Source of the DNA: Oscillospiraceae bacterium
Lineage (GTDB): Bacteria; Bacillota; Clostridia; Oscillospirales; Ruminococcaceae
NCBI GenBank assembly: GCA_021202155.1
Contig: JAJQDP010000047.1
Span: 3,049-43,808 of the forward strand
Direction of reading: 5' to 3'
Length of the DNA stretch: 40,760 bases
Shown: positions 14,651 through 22,835 of the stretch, in pieces
Numbering within the stretch: the stretch's first letter is position 1
Layout of the letters: the number at the start of each line of letters is the position of its first letter
Position numbers and translations under genes: made by a program
Notes under the pieces: model-generated
Databases searched by the model: none
Told to the model about the DNA's origin: nothing
Seen by the model: only the letters and a program-made list of their open reading frames with translations

Positions 14651-14842
14651 CGGCTCTCCTTTTCAAGGAGAGCTGTCAGCGAAGCTGACTGAGAGGTGCG
14701 CCCACGCAGTGGGCGCGTCGCCCTTAGGGCGACATGTGCTCTCGCAGAAGTTCATATAGAACAGCAACAAGCCTCCCTCTGAAATGAAGTTCGCAAGCGA
14801 ACTTCCGGAGGGGACCACGCGAAGCGTGGTGGAGGGGTTTCT
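14651..14842. repeat. Modular palindromic repeat R4
   Basis: Opens with CTCTCCTT/AAGGAGAG, then CAGCGAAGCTG, GCGCCCAC/GTGGGCGC and GTCGCCC/GGGCGAC palindromes, then the AAGTTCGC/GCGAACTT stem in the orientation opposite to R1 and R3, then CCACGC/GCGTGG and the GGTGGAGGGGTTTCT terminus. It ends 30 bases before the -35 of the hydrogenase operon. Confidence 0.75.
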
Positions 14843-14871
14843 AAAAACTTTCAGTTAGCCACTGCTTCAGC

Positions 14872-14900
14872 TTGAAATTAATCCGAAACCATGTTATAAT
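14872..14900 (+). promoter_or_regulatory. Sigma-A promoter of the hydrogenase operon
   Basis: TTGAAA (14872-14877), 17-bp spacer, TATAAT (14895-14900). Transcript start near 14907. Confidence 0.75.
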
Positions 14901-14938
14901 ATCTGTCGAAATGTTTGTATGAAAGGAAGCGTGATAGC

Positions 14939-16774
14939 TTGTCAAGACTTGCACTGATGACTGAAAGTCGGGCTGAGACGGTTGTCGAGGGTATTTACAA
15001 GGATATGGAGCGGCGGATTGCCGCAAGTTCTTCTGATGTCTGCCCTGTCGACCTCACACTGGCTTTCTTAAGAATGTGTCACGCCCAGACCTGCGGCAAG
15101 TGCGTACCATGTAGAGTGGGACTTGCACAGTTGGGTAATTTATTAGAAGACGTCCTCAATGGAAGAGGGGACGATACCACTCTTTCAAAAATCGAAAATT
15201 TAGCACATGTAATCGCCGAATCGGCTGACTGTGCAATAGGATTCGAGGCGGCAAAGATGGTCTTAAAGGGATTCGACGGTTTCCGCGAGGACTACATATC
15301 CCATATCGAGAAGCATCACTGCTTCGCCGGAACTCCGATGAGCATTCCTTGCGTCGGCAACTGCCCCGCAGGCGTCGACATCCCCGGCTATATCGCTCTC
15401 GTTGGAGAGGGAAGATATGCCGATGCCGTCAAGCTCATCCGTAAAGACAACCCGTTCCCGACAGCCTGCGCACTTATCTGTGAGCACCCCTGCGAGACAA
15501 GATGCCGTAGAACTCTCCTTGATGCACCTGTCAATATCCGCGGCTTAAAGCGTGCGGCTGTTGAGGGAGCAGGAGTCGTTCCCGCGCCCGAGTGCGCCGA
15601 GTCAACCGGAAAGCGCGTAGCAATCGTCGGTGGAGGACCTTCCGGTCTTTCCTGCGCATATTATCTCCAGCTTATGGGACACCAGTGCACCGTTTTCGAG
15701 GCGCACTCAAAGCTTGGCGGAATGCTTATCTATGGCATCCCCGCATACAGACTTCCCCGTGAAAGACTCCAGAGTGACATCGACTGCATCCTCTCAACCG
15801 GCGTTGAGGTCAAGACGGGCACCAAGATCGGTGAGGGCGAATACACGATGGAGAAGCTCCGTGAGGATTATGATGCCGTCTACATCGCAATCGGTGCGCA
15901 CACTGACAAGAAGGTCGGAATCGAGGGTGAAGACGCCGAGGGCGTCTGGTCTGCTGTTTCATTCCTGGGTGGAATCGGCGACGGAAATATCCCAGATCTC
16001 ACCGGCAAGAAGGTCTGCGTAATCGGCGGCGGAAATGTTGCCATGGACTGCACCCGTTCTGCAATTCGCTGTGGAGCTGATAGCGTTTCGATAGTCTATC
16101 GTCGCCGTAAGGAGGATATGACAGCTCTCCCTGAAGAAGTCGACGGCGCAATCGCTGAGGGCGCGATAATGGTTGACCTTCATGCTCCTCTCAAGATTGA
16201 AACTGACACTGACGGCAAGGTTGCGGCTCTCTGGGCTACTCCCTACATGCCGGGTCTCATAAAGAACGGTAGAATGAATCCAAGTCCGTCAGGTCTTGAA
16301 GACAAGAGAATCCCCTGCGACGTAGTGCTCGTAGCAATCGGACAGGGAATCGACTTCTACAAGCTCGAATCCTCCGGAATCCCGGTTGTAAGAGGCGTTA
16401 TCAAGGGCGACGACTGGACCGAGGTCGAGAATGCTCCCGGTGTATTTGCCGGTGGCGACTGCGTAACCGGACCAAAGACCGCGATAAGAGCTATCGCCGC
16501 CGGAAAGGTTGCCGCCGCAAATATCGACTATTATCTCGGCTATAATCATGCAATAACCACCGATGTCGAAATCCCCGACCCGAATCTTACCGACCGTCCG
16601 TACTGCGGAAGAATCAACATGTCCGAGCGTGAGCCGGGTGAGCGCAGAAACGACTTTGAGCTGATGGAAATCAAGATGACCGAGAAGGAGTCGTTCCAGG
16701 AAGCGTCAAGATGCCTCCGTTGCGACCACCTCGGTTGCGGAATATTCAAGGGAGGGAGAAAGAAACAGTGGTAA
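14939..16774 (+). CDS. NuoF-type iron-sulfur domain fused to GltD-like flavoprotein (hydrogenase partner)
   Basis: About 611 residues from the TTG at 14939, chosen because AAGGAAG lies 9 bases upstream; the frame opens at 14915. Residues ~40-110 carry the NuoF C-terminal cluster motif CGKCVPC with a later ADC for a 4Fe-4S cluster. The rest matches GltD, the small subunit of glutamate synthase: two Cys groups (CVGNCPAG and CEHPCETRC), an FAD-binding GGGPSG loop, an NAD(P)-binding GGGNVAMD loop with VYRRRKEDM, whose arginines favour NADPH, and a C-terminal AGGDCVTGP. The hydrogenase start overlaps its stop. It should pass electrons between NAD(P)H and the hydrogenase, or to a glutamate-synthase-like acceptor. 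No large GltB subunit lies in the window. Confidence 0.8.
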   Translation: MSRLALMTESRAETVVEGIYKDMERRIAASSSDVCPVDLTLAFLRMCHAQTCGKCVPCRVGLAQLGNLLEDVLNGRGDDTTLSKIENLAHVIAESADCAIGFEAAKMVLKGFDGFREDYISHIEKHHCFAGTPMSIPCVGNCPAGVDIPGYIALVGEGRYADAVKLIRKDNPFPTACALICEHPCETRCRRTLLDAPVNIRGLKRAAVEGAGVVPAPECAESTGKRVAIVGGGPSGLSCAYYLQLMGHQCTVFEAHSKLGGMLIYGIPAYRLPRERLQSDIDCILSTGVEVKTGTKIGEGEYTMEKLREDYDAVYIAIGAHTDKKVGIEGEDAEGVWSAVSFLGGIGDGNIPDLTGKKVCVIGGGNVAMDCTRSAIRCGADSVSIVYRRRKEDMTALPEEVDGAIAEGAIMVDLHAPLKIETDTDGKVAALWATPYMPGLIKNGRMNPSPSGLEDKRIPCDVVLVAIGQGIDFYKLESSGIPVVRGVIKGDDWTEVENAPGVFAGGDCVTGPKTAIRAIAAGKVAAANIDYYLGYNHAITTDVEIPDPNLTDRPYCGRINMSEREPGERRNDFELMEIKMTEKESFQEASRCLRCDHLGCGIFKGGRKKQW

Positions 16775-18552
16775 ACGTTACAATAAATAACACCCCGATT
16801 CAGGTTGAAGAGGGAACATCGATACTTGATGCCGCAAAGCTTGTCGGCATACATATCCCCACGCTCTGCTTCCTCAAGGGTATAAATGAGATAGGTGCCT
16901 GCCGTGCCTGCATTGTCGAGGTTGAGGGAATCGACCGCTTGGTCACCGCCTGCGACAACGTTGTCAGTGAGGGAATGGTCATCCACACAGATACATTAAG
17001 AGTAAGAGAGGCAAGAAAGACAAACATTGAGCTTCTTCTTTCACAGCACAGAGTCAACTGCCCGTCCTGCTTCAGAAACGGTACCTGCCAGCTCCAGAAG
17101 GTTGCTTCAACTCTAAGAATCAGCGACACACTCAGCTTCAAGACTGAATATCCCGAGGACAAGTGGAACGATAAGCTCCCCATCATCCGCGATGAGAGCA
17201 AGTGCATCAAGTGCTATCGCTGTGTCTCCGTCTGTCAGAAGGTTCAGTCCCTCGGAATCTGGGACATGGTCGGAACCGGTGCACATACAACCGTCGGCGT
17301 TTCCAACCATCGCTCTCTTGAGGATGCCGATTGCGCATTCTGCGGTCAGTGCATCACCCACTGCCCGACAAATGCACTTCACACCCGTGACGATACGGAA
17401 GCCATCATCGGCGTTGGCGGCGTCATGGATGACAAGGACAAGATTACCGTTGTCCAGGTTGCACCCGCTGTAAGAGCCGCATGGGGCGAGGAATTCGGAC
17501 TCTCACCCGAGGTAGCTACAGAAAAGCGTCTTGCCGCGGCTTTGAGAAGAGTAGGCTTTGACTACGTCTTCGACACCAACTTCTCCGCCGACCTCACCAT
17601 CATGGAGGAGGGAACAGAGTTCCTTGAGAGAATCAGGCACCCTGAGGGTAAGAAGTTCCCGATGTTCACATCCTGCTGTCCCGGTTGGGTACGCTTCTTA
17701 AAGAGCCAGTATCCCGACATGGTTGACCAGCTTTCAACCGCAAAATCTCCTCAGCAGATGTTCGGCGCAGTCACCAAGTCCTACTTCGCAGAAAAGCTTG
17801 GCGTAGCTCCCGAGAACATCGTCTGTGTTTCAATAATGCCCTGCACGGCAAAGAAGGCTGAGCTCGATATTCCGAGCATCAACGATGCCGCAGAGGGTTG
17901 CAAGGATGTCGATTTCTCACTCACTACCCGTGAGATGTGCCGCATGATAAAGGCTGACCAGATTGATGTCGCCGCCCTCCCCGAGGAAGATTTCGATTCA
18001 CCTCTCGGAACAGGCACCGGTGCCGCAGTCATCTTTGGCACAACCGGAGGAGTTATGGAAGCGGCTCTCAGAACCTGCTACTATATCCTGACAGGCGAGA
18101 ACCCGAATGCCGACGAGACCTTCAAGGCAGTACGTGCCCTCGGAAGCGACAAGCCCTGGACAGAGGCTGAGTATAACGTAGCCGGAGTCACCGTCAAGGC
18201 GGCTGTTGTAAACGGTCTCGGAAATGCCCGCAGGCTCATCCGTGCAATCAGACGCGGCGAGGTTGAATACCAGTTCGTAGAAGTTATGGCGTGCCCCGGA
18301 GGATGCGTCGGTGGCGGCGGACAGCCGATTCACTATAACGAAGAGCGTGCCGCAGACCGCGGACAGGTTCTCTATAACTACGACAGTGCGAACACTCTCA
18401 GATTCTCCCACGAGAACCCCGAAATCAAGGCGATCTATGCCGATTACTTGGGCGAGCCCTGCGGGGAAAAGTCTCATCACCTTCTTCATACCGATCACCA
18501 CGCTTGGACTATGCCTGAGCCTCCGGTCTATGACGAAGACGTTGTTCACTGA
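16768..18552 (+). CDS. hydA: [FeFe]-hydrogenase, GltD-linked (group A2-like)
   Basis: 594 residues from the GTG at 16768, with GGAGGG 11 bases upstream. From the N-terminus: a 2Fe-2S domain (CRAC and partners, ~35-65), a His-ligated 4Fe-4S motif (HRVNCPSCFRNGTC), two 4Fe-4S ferredoxin motifs (CIKCYRC..C and CAFCGQC..CP), then the H-cluster domain with TSCCPGW (Cys303), MPCTAKKAE (Cys359) and MACPGGC (Cys509, Cys513), all ligands in place. The C-terminal small-subunit-type tail is present. It catalyses reversible H2 formation in the cytoplasm. The next gene upstream is GltD-like, the arrangement used to define group A2 hydrogenases, predicted to link H2 with NAD(P)H or glutamate synthase. The C-terminal His cluster (HHLLHTDHHAW) is unusual. 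Confidence 0.9.
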   Translation: MVNVTINNTPIQVEEGTSILDAAKLVGIHIPTLCFLKGINEIGACRACIVEVEGIDRLVTACDNVVSEGMVIHTDTLRVREARKTNIELLLSQHRVNCPSCFRNGTCQLQKVASTLRISDTLSFKTEYPEDKWNDKLPIIRDESKCIKCYRCVSVCQKVQSLGIWDMVGTGAHTTVGVSNHRSLEDADCAFCGQCITHCPTNALHTRDDTEAIIGVGGVMDDKDKITVVQVAPAVRAAWGEEFGLSPEVATEKRLAAALRRVGFDYVFDTNFSADLTIMEEGTEFLERIRHPEGKKFPMFTSCCPGWVRFLKSQYPDMVDQLSTAKSPQQMFGAVTKSYFAEKLGVAPENIVCVSIMPCTAKKAELDIPSINDAAEGCKDVDFSLTTREMCRMIKADQIDVAALPEEDFDSPLGTGTGAAVIFGTTGGVMEAALRTCYYILTGENPNADETFKAVRALGSDKPWTEAEYNVAGVTVKAAVVNGLGNARRLIRAIRRGEVEYQFVEVMACPGGCVGGGGQPIHYNEERAADRGQVLYNYDSANTLRFSHENPEIKAIYADYLGEPCGEKSHHLLHTDHHAWTMPEPPVYDEDVVH

Positions 18553-18568
18553 GATTTATCTGCATAAA

Positions 18569-18605
18569 AAATTCCCGTGTTACCGAAGTAGCACGGGATT
18601 TTTGT
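18569..18605. terminator. Bidirectional terminator between hydA and araC
   Basis: An 11-bp stem AAATTCCCGTG (18569-18579) / CACGGGATTTT (18592-18602), with A-rich and T-rich flanks on both sides, serves converging transcripts. Confidence 0.8.
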
Positions 18606-18612
18606 ATTAAGT

Positions 18613-19503
18613 TTAAAGTGTATCTGGCGGAATCCTTTTGTTATCGGGATCCTGGTCTGTAGTGCTCTTGCCGGAGTTCTTATCGGCGTAGAGGTAACGA
18701 TACTCAGCGGGAGAAATCTTTTCCTGTCTCTTGAAGACGGCGCAGAAGTAACTGCAATCATTGTAGCCGACAGCCTTTGAGATGCTGTTTATGGAAAGCT
18801 TTGTGTCCATAAGAAGGTTCTTTGCCTCAAAGATTCTCTTCTTGGTAAGATGCTCGAACGGTCTCATGTTGAGAGTCTCTCTGAAGATTCTGCAGATATA
18901 CTGCGGAGAAAGATTGACAACCTTCGCCATGTCATTGAGAGTAATATCGTTCATGTAATTCTGGTCGATAAAGTCCATGATGAGCTTGATCTGATCCATG
19001 CGGTGATTCTCTCTCGGGGAAACAGGGCAGGAGATAACCTTGTTGAGCTCAATAAGGAACGAGTAGATAAGGGACGAGTTGTGATGACCGGAATGAATCT
19101 TGGTTGAGTGAATGGTTCTTAACATCTTCTCCCAGATTCTTTCAAGAGAAGAAAGGTCGCCGGTTCTGAAAACAACAGGCTTTGAAAGACCCAGGCTCTC
19201 CAAAATCGGCTCACAGGCGGCACCCGAGAAGGACACCCAGTGAGTCTCCCAGTCGACACCCTCCTTGGAAAGGTAGTCGTGGGGATAGTGAGCGGGGAGG
19301 AAGAAGCCTGAGCTTTCCGGAATCTTATACTCTTCGCCATCAATGGTGAGAACGCCCTCGCCCTTGGCTGTATATATTACCTGGTTGTAAACGTGACCTG
19401 TCGGTCTTACACAATGCCTTTCCGGGTCAGTTGAACCGACTCCAGTTACGTACAGCGGCAGATTCACCTCGTCACCCAAAAGTGCAAAATAAAATTCCTG
19501 CAA
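18613..19503 (-). CDS. AraC-family transcriptional regulator
   Basis: About 296 residues. An N-terminal cupin-like sensor (HVYNQVIYTAKGEGVLTIDG ... LPAHYPHDY) is joined to a C-terminal double helix-turn-helix (LNDMAKVVNLSPQYICRIF and INSISKAVGYNDCSYFCAVF). I choose the TTG at 19503 because GGAGGT (19516-19511) lies 7 bases upstream. The ATG at 19530 has no ribosome-binding site, and an upstream start at 19569 precedes the predicted transcript start near 19541. It probably senses a sugar or similar compound. Its targets are not evident: neighbours are the convergent hydA and the ABC-F gene. Confidence 0.8.
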   Translation of the reverse strand: MQEFYFALLGDEVNLPLYVTGVGSTDPERHCVRPTGHVYNQVIYTAKGEGVLTIDGEEYKIPESSGFFLPAHYPHDYLSKEGVDWETHWVSFSGAACEPILESLGLSKPVVFRTGDLSSLERIWEKMLRTIHSTKIHSGHHNSSLIYSFLIELNKVISCPVSPRENHRMDQIKLIMDFIDQNYMNDITLNDMAKVVNLSPQYICRIFRETLNMRPFEHLTKKRIFEAKNLLMDTKLSINSISKAVGYNDCSYFCAVFKRQEKISPAEYRYLYADKNSGKSTTDQDPDNKRIPPDTL

Positions 19504-19547
19504 TGCTGACACCTCCAAATGCAAATTCATATTTTTTGTGTACAAAT

Positions 19548-19576
19548 AGAATATCACTATTTTCGACAAATGTCAA
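19548..19576 (-). promoter_or_regulatory. Sigma-A promoter of the 18613 araC gene
   Basis: Minus strand: TTGACA (19576-19571), 17-bp spacer, TATTCT (19553-19548). It places the transcript start near 19541 and supports a downstream start codon. Confidence 0.7.
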
Positions 19577-19682
19577 TATTTTTTCGAGCGATTTTTGAGA
19601 AAAAAGTTTTGAAAAATCCCGCAAGCAAGCCATTTTATAATTTGCGTGAGACACAAATAACATGTAAAAATATTTCATTCTT

Positions 19683-21602
19683 TCAGTCTTGCATCTCAAG
19701 CCATCTGTCCATGAGCTGACCGAGCTCATTTTTGCGGTCATCAAGCCCTTGGCACAGCTCGGTCATTTTCTGATAATCAGCGGCAATTTCCGGCTCGCAA
19801 ATCTGCGATTCAATGTCGGCGATTTCCTTCTCCAAGCCTTCAATCCGCTTTTCAAGATCATTAATCTCCTGCTTTCGTCTTACATCCTCAGCTCGCTGAG
19901 ATTTCGTGCGATACTGCTTCTTTTCGGATGGAGTAGTGGACGAGGGGACAACCGCTCTCAGCTCTTCTGCTTTCTCAAGCTCACGTGCCCTGAGGTAGTC
20001 GTCATAGTTTCCATTGTACTCATATGCCTTCCCGCCACGGATTTCAATGATTCTGTCGGCAATCTTGTTAAGTAAATACCTGTCGTGCGATACAAAAAGA
20101 ATCGTTCCGGTGTACTCCTTGAGAGCGTCTTCCAGAACCTCTTTCGTGGAGATGTCAAGGTGGTTGGTCGGTTCGTCAAGGATGAGGAAGTTCCCACGCT
20201 TCAAAGACATCAGTGCAAAGCTCAGCTTCGTTTTCTCTCCTCCACTGATGACTCCGACCTCCTTGAAAACGTTCTCTCCCGTGAGAAGGACACTTCCAAG
20301 GACGCTTCTCACTTCATAGTCGGTCATACGTGGATACCTGTGGTGAATCTCCTCAATAACGGTGTTATTCGGGTTCAGATACTCATTCTTCTGGTCGTAG
20401 TAGGCAAGCTTCACATTCTGCGCCCAGGTGATTCTGCCCTTTGAGTGAGGGTTTATACCCTGAATGGTCTTTAGAATCGTGGTCTTTCCGGTCCCGTTCT
20501 TGCCGATAATTCCGACCTTGTCGCCGCGTCTCATGTTGAGAGAAAAACTCTCAAGAAGCGTTTTACCGTCTACCGATATGTCGATATTTTCTGCGGAGAA
20601 AACCTCCTTTGGCGGCTCGATGTCGTATTCAAGCCGGATTTTCGCAGACTTCTCGTACATCTTTGGCTTCTCGACCGCGTTCTCTACAATCCTGTCAAGC
20701 ATATGCTGTTTCGACTTCGCCGCCTTCGCACTCGTGGCACTTACGCGGTTTTTGTCGATGAAGAATTGTAGCTCCTTGATTTTCTCCTGCTCCGCCTCAT
20801 AAAGCTTTTCCTGCCGGAGGTTGTCCTCTCGCTTCTGCTTGACGTAGAAGCTGTAGTTCCCGCTGTATGACTTGAGCCTGCCGTATTCAATCTCACATAT
20901 CCTCGTGCAGACCTTGTCTAAGAAATATCTGTTGTGCGAGACAACTAAAATCGCACCCTTGTAGTCGAGCAGATAGTCTTCAAGCCAGGTCATTGTGTCA
21001 AGGTCCAAGTGGTTTGTCGGCTCATCCAAAATAAGAAGTGACGGCGACTCCAGGAGTAGCTTTGCTAAAGAAAGCCTTGTTCTCTCACCGCCCGAAAGTG
21101 AATTTACAGAGCGTGTCAGGTCGAGCCCTGAAAATCCCATGCCATTTAGTACAGTCTTAATCTTTACGTCGATGAGGTAGCCCTCGTTGTTCTCAAAGTG
21201 TGTGCTGATTCTTGAATATTCTGTCTCCGCGTTTTCTCTTTCGCTGTCAGAAAGATTTCCCGCGGACAGCTCCTCCTCAAGCTTGGTCATTCTTTCATGC
21301 TCACGGTCGAGCTCAGCAAACGGCTTTCTCATCTCCTCGGCAACAGAGCACTCCGCCGAAAGTCCGACGCCCTGTTCCAAGTAACCGATTCTGCAGTTTC
21401 CGGAAAAGCTGAGCCTGCCCTCGTTTTCGGGTGATGGGTCGTAGCCGAGATTGCCGGTGATGATGGAGAGAAGGGTAGTCTTCCCACAGCCGTTTCTTCC
21501 TACAAGACCGACTCTCTCACCTTCGTTGATGGTGAAATTGATGTCTTTAAGGAGCGGCTCGCCGTTAAAATATTTCCAGATCTTTTCAAGTGAACAAAGC
21601 AT
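19683..21602 (-). CDS. ABC-F family ATPase (Uup/EttA/YdiF-like)
   Basis: 639 residues without membrane segments. Two nucleotide-binding domains: GRNGCGKTTLL, LSGGERTRLSLAKLL and LLILDEPTNHLD in the first; GKNGTGKTTIL, ISGGEKTKLSF and FLILDEPTNHLD in the second. A charged linker lies between them and a Lys/Glu-rich coiled coil at the C-terminus (about 545-635). This is the ABC-F layout of ribosome-acting translation factors and antibiotic target-protection proteins; the C-terminal coiled coil favours the Uup/YdiF side. The ATG at 21602 has GAGGT upstream and begins MLCSLEKIWKYF, normal for the family; the longer frame to 21779 is a noncoding extension. Resistance versus housekeeping role cannot be decided here. 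Confidence 0.88.
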   Translation of the reverse strand: MLCSLEKIWKYFNGEPLLKDINFTINEGERVGLVGRNGCGKTTLLSIITGNLGYDPSPENEGRLSFSGNCRIGYLEQGVGLSAECSVAEEMRKPFAELDREHERMTKLEEELSAGNLSDSERENAETEYSRISTHFENNEGYLIDVKIKTVLNGMGFSGLDLTRSVNSLSGGERTRLSLAKLLLESPSLLILDEPTNHLDLDTMTWLEDYLLDYKGAILVVSHNRYFLDKVCTRICEIEYGRLKSYSGNYSFYVKQKREDNLRQEKLYEAEQEKIKELQFFIDKNRVSATSAKAAKSKQHMLDRIVENAVEKPKMYEKSAKIRLEYDIEPPKEVFSAENIDISVDGKTLLESFSLNMRRGDKVGIIGKNGTGKTTILKTIQGINPHSKGRITWAQNVKLAYYDQKNEYLNPNNTVIEEIHHRYPRMTDYEVRSVLGSVLLTGENVFKEVGVISGGEKTKLSFALMSLKRGNFLILDEPTNHLDISTKEVLEDALKEYTGTILFVSHDRYLLNKIADRIIEIRGGKAYEYNGNYDDYLRARELEKAEELRAVVPSSTTPSEKKQYRTKSQRAEDVRRKQEINDLEKRIEGLEKEIADIESQICEPEIAADYQKMTELCQGLDDRKNELGQLMDRWLEMQD

Positions 21603-21812
21603 ATTTCCGACCTCGTGAGTGCTGTTTATTAGAATCCAAGGTTTAATATTTTCTCTGAATAAATGGCTGTCAGTAGTAAAGAATCGACTTGCATACTGCG
21701 CCGAAAAGTGATAAATTGATATTGTAAAAACTATGTTGTGCGCAACTCTATTGCAAACAGCAATTTGCTTGGATTTCAACTATATATTTTGGTGTTTCCC
21801 CGTTCAAAAGAG

Positions 21813-21848
21813 AAAGCAAGGCAGTCCATTCGTGGGCTGCTTTGCTTT
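21813..21848. terminator. Hairpin with TTCG loop downstream of the second araC gene
   Basis: A 16-bp stem with two G-U pairs (21813-21828/21833-21848) and a TTCG loop, T-rich on both sides. It lies 13 bases beyond the stop of the minus-strand araC gene and separates it from the ABC-F gene. Confidence 0.65.
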
Positions 21849-21860
21849 TTCAATCCGGAG

Positions 21861-22748
21861 TCAATCTTCGTTCGGTTCTTCCGACTCTTCGCTCTTGTTT
21901 GGCTTCGGACTTTTCGCCGGATTCATGAACGATTCGCGATACTGCGTCGGGGGCATACCCTCAAGCTCCTTGAACCGTCTGTTGAAGCTACGAACGCTCG
22001 AAAATCCGCATTCATACGCAATCTCCGACATCGGCTTGAGAGTGCTTATGAGCATTGTCTTTGCCATAGCGATTCTCTTGGTGCCTATGTAGTGGTTGAG
22101 TGTCATGTTGAAGTTCTTCGAGAAGACGCTCGAAACATAGCAGGGGACAATATTGAGTGCGCTTGCGATGCTCTTGAGAGACAAATCAGAGGTGATGTTG
22201 TCATCGACATAAGCCAAAAGCTTCCTGCAAACCTGATAGCTTGAAAGCCTTTCCTCTCTTTCCTCAAACTCTCCGCCAGAGTAAGCTGGCATCATACCGG
22301 AAAGAAGCACCGACAGGAGTCCCTTGACAACCGTTTTCCCGACGTTGTACTCATGGGAGAATTCGATAAGAAACGGAATCTGAGCAGTAGCAAATTTCGG
22401 GCATCTGTCCCTGTCCAAAACTACAAACGGGGTCTTGGTGCTTTCAAAAAATGACATGAAGTCGAGCAGGAAATCCGTTCCGAAAATGAACGTGCTTGCT
22501 GAGCCGGGGATGGTGTACTGTATCGAATGGATGGTGTGCGGGCATATGAGAACTCCGCCGCCTGCGCTTATAGTGAGCTCACGGTTGTCAATCATGAATC
22601 TGACCTCACCGCTTTCGACCAGAACCAGCTCAACCTGGCTGTGCAGGTGTCCACTCGACATTATGTTCCTGGTTGTGAAGGAGACGATTCCATATTTCGC
22701 AACCTGTTCGTTCCATTCCTCATACTTAAAATTAGCTGTGTCCTTCAT
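21861..22748 (-). CDS. AraC-family transcriptional regulator near uxaC
   Basis: About 295 residues. The N-terminal cupin part (SGHLHSQVELVLVESGEVRFMI) carries the HxH layout of sugar-sensing AraC proteins; the C-terminal helix-turn-helix pair spans LKSIASALNIVPCYVSSVF and MSEIAYECGFSSVRSFNRRF. The start is the ATG at 22748; AAGGAGGG lies about 12 bases upstream. A start at 22817 is excluded because it lies within the -35 of its own promoter. The gene follows uxaC on the same strand, and may regulate hexuronate use, an inference from position. The last ~20 residues are a disordered Pro/Lys/Glu tail. Confidence 0.8.
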   Translation of the reverse strand: MKDTANFKYEEWNEQVAKYGIVSFTTRNIMSSGHLHSQVELVLVESGEVRFMIDNRELTISAGGGVLICPHTIHSIQYTIPGSASTFIFGTDFLLDFMSFFESTKTPFVVLDRDRCPKFATAQIPFLIEFSHEYNVGKTVVKGLLSVLLSGMMPAYSGGEFEEREERLSSYQVCRKLLAYVDDNITSDLSLKSIASALNIVPCYVSSVFSKNFNMTLNHYIGTKRIAMAKTMLISTLKPMSEIAYECGFSSVRSFNRRFKELEGMPPTQYRESFMNPAKSPKPNKSEESEEPNED

Positions 22749-22788
22749 AATGTAAATGTTCCCTCCTTGCGGAATAAAATCAAAGCGT

Positions 22789-22817
22789 ATTATATCACAA
22801 TAAGTCGTCACTTTCAA
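22789..22817 (-). promoter_or_regulatory. Sigma-A promoter of the 21861 araC gene
   Basis: Minus strand: TTGAAA (22817-22812), 17-bp spacer, TATAAT (22794-22789). Confidence 0.75.
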
Positions 22818-22835
22818 GTGCCGATTCTGCTAAAA

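Noticed and set aside
789-14842. Dispersed repeats as a CRISPR array
   Set aside because: Copies are kilobases apart, palindromic, of varying length and lack regular spacers; no cas genes.
21690-21850. Possible plus-strand small RNA ending at the TTCG hairpin
   Set aside because: No convincing promoter on the plus strand; the hairpin is explained as the terminator of the minus-strand araC gene.
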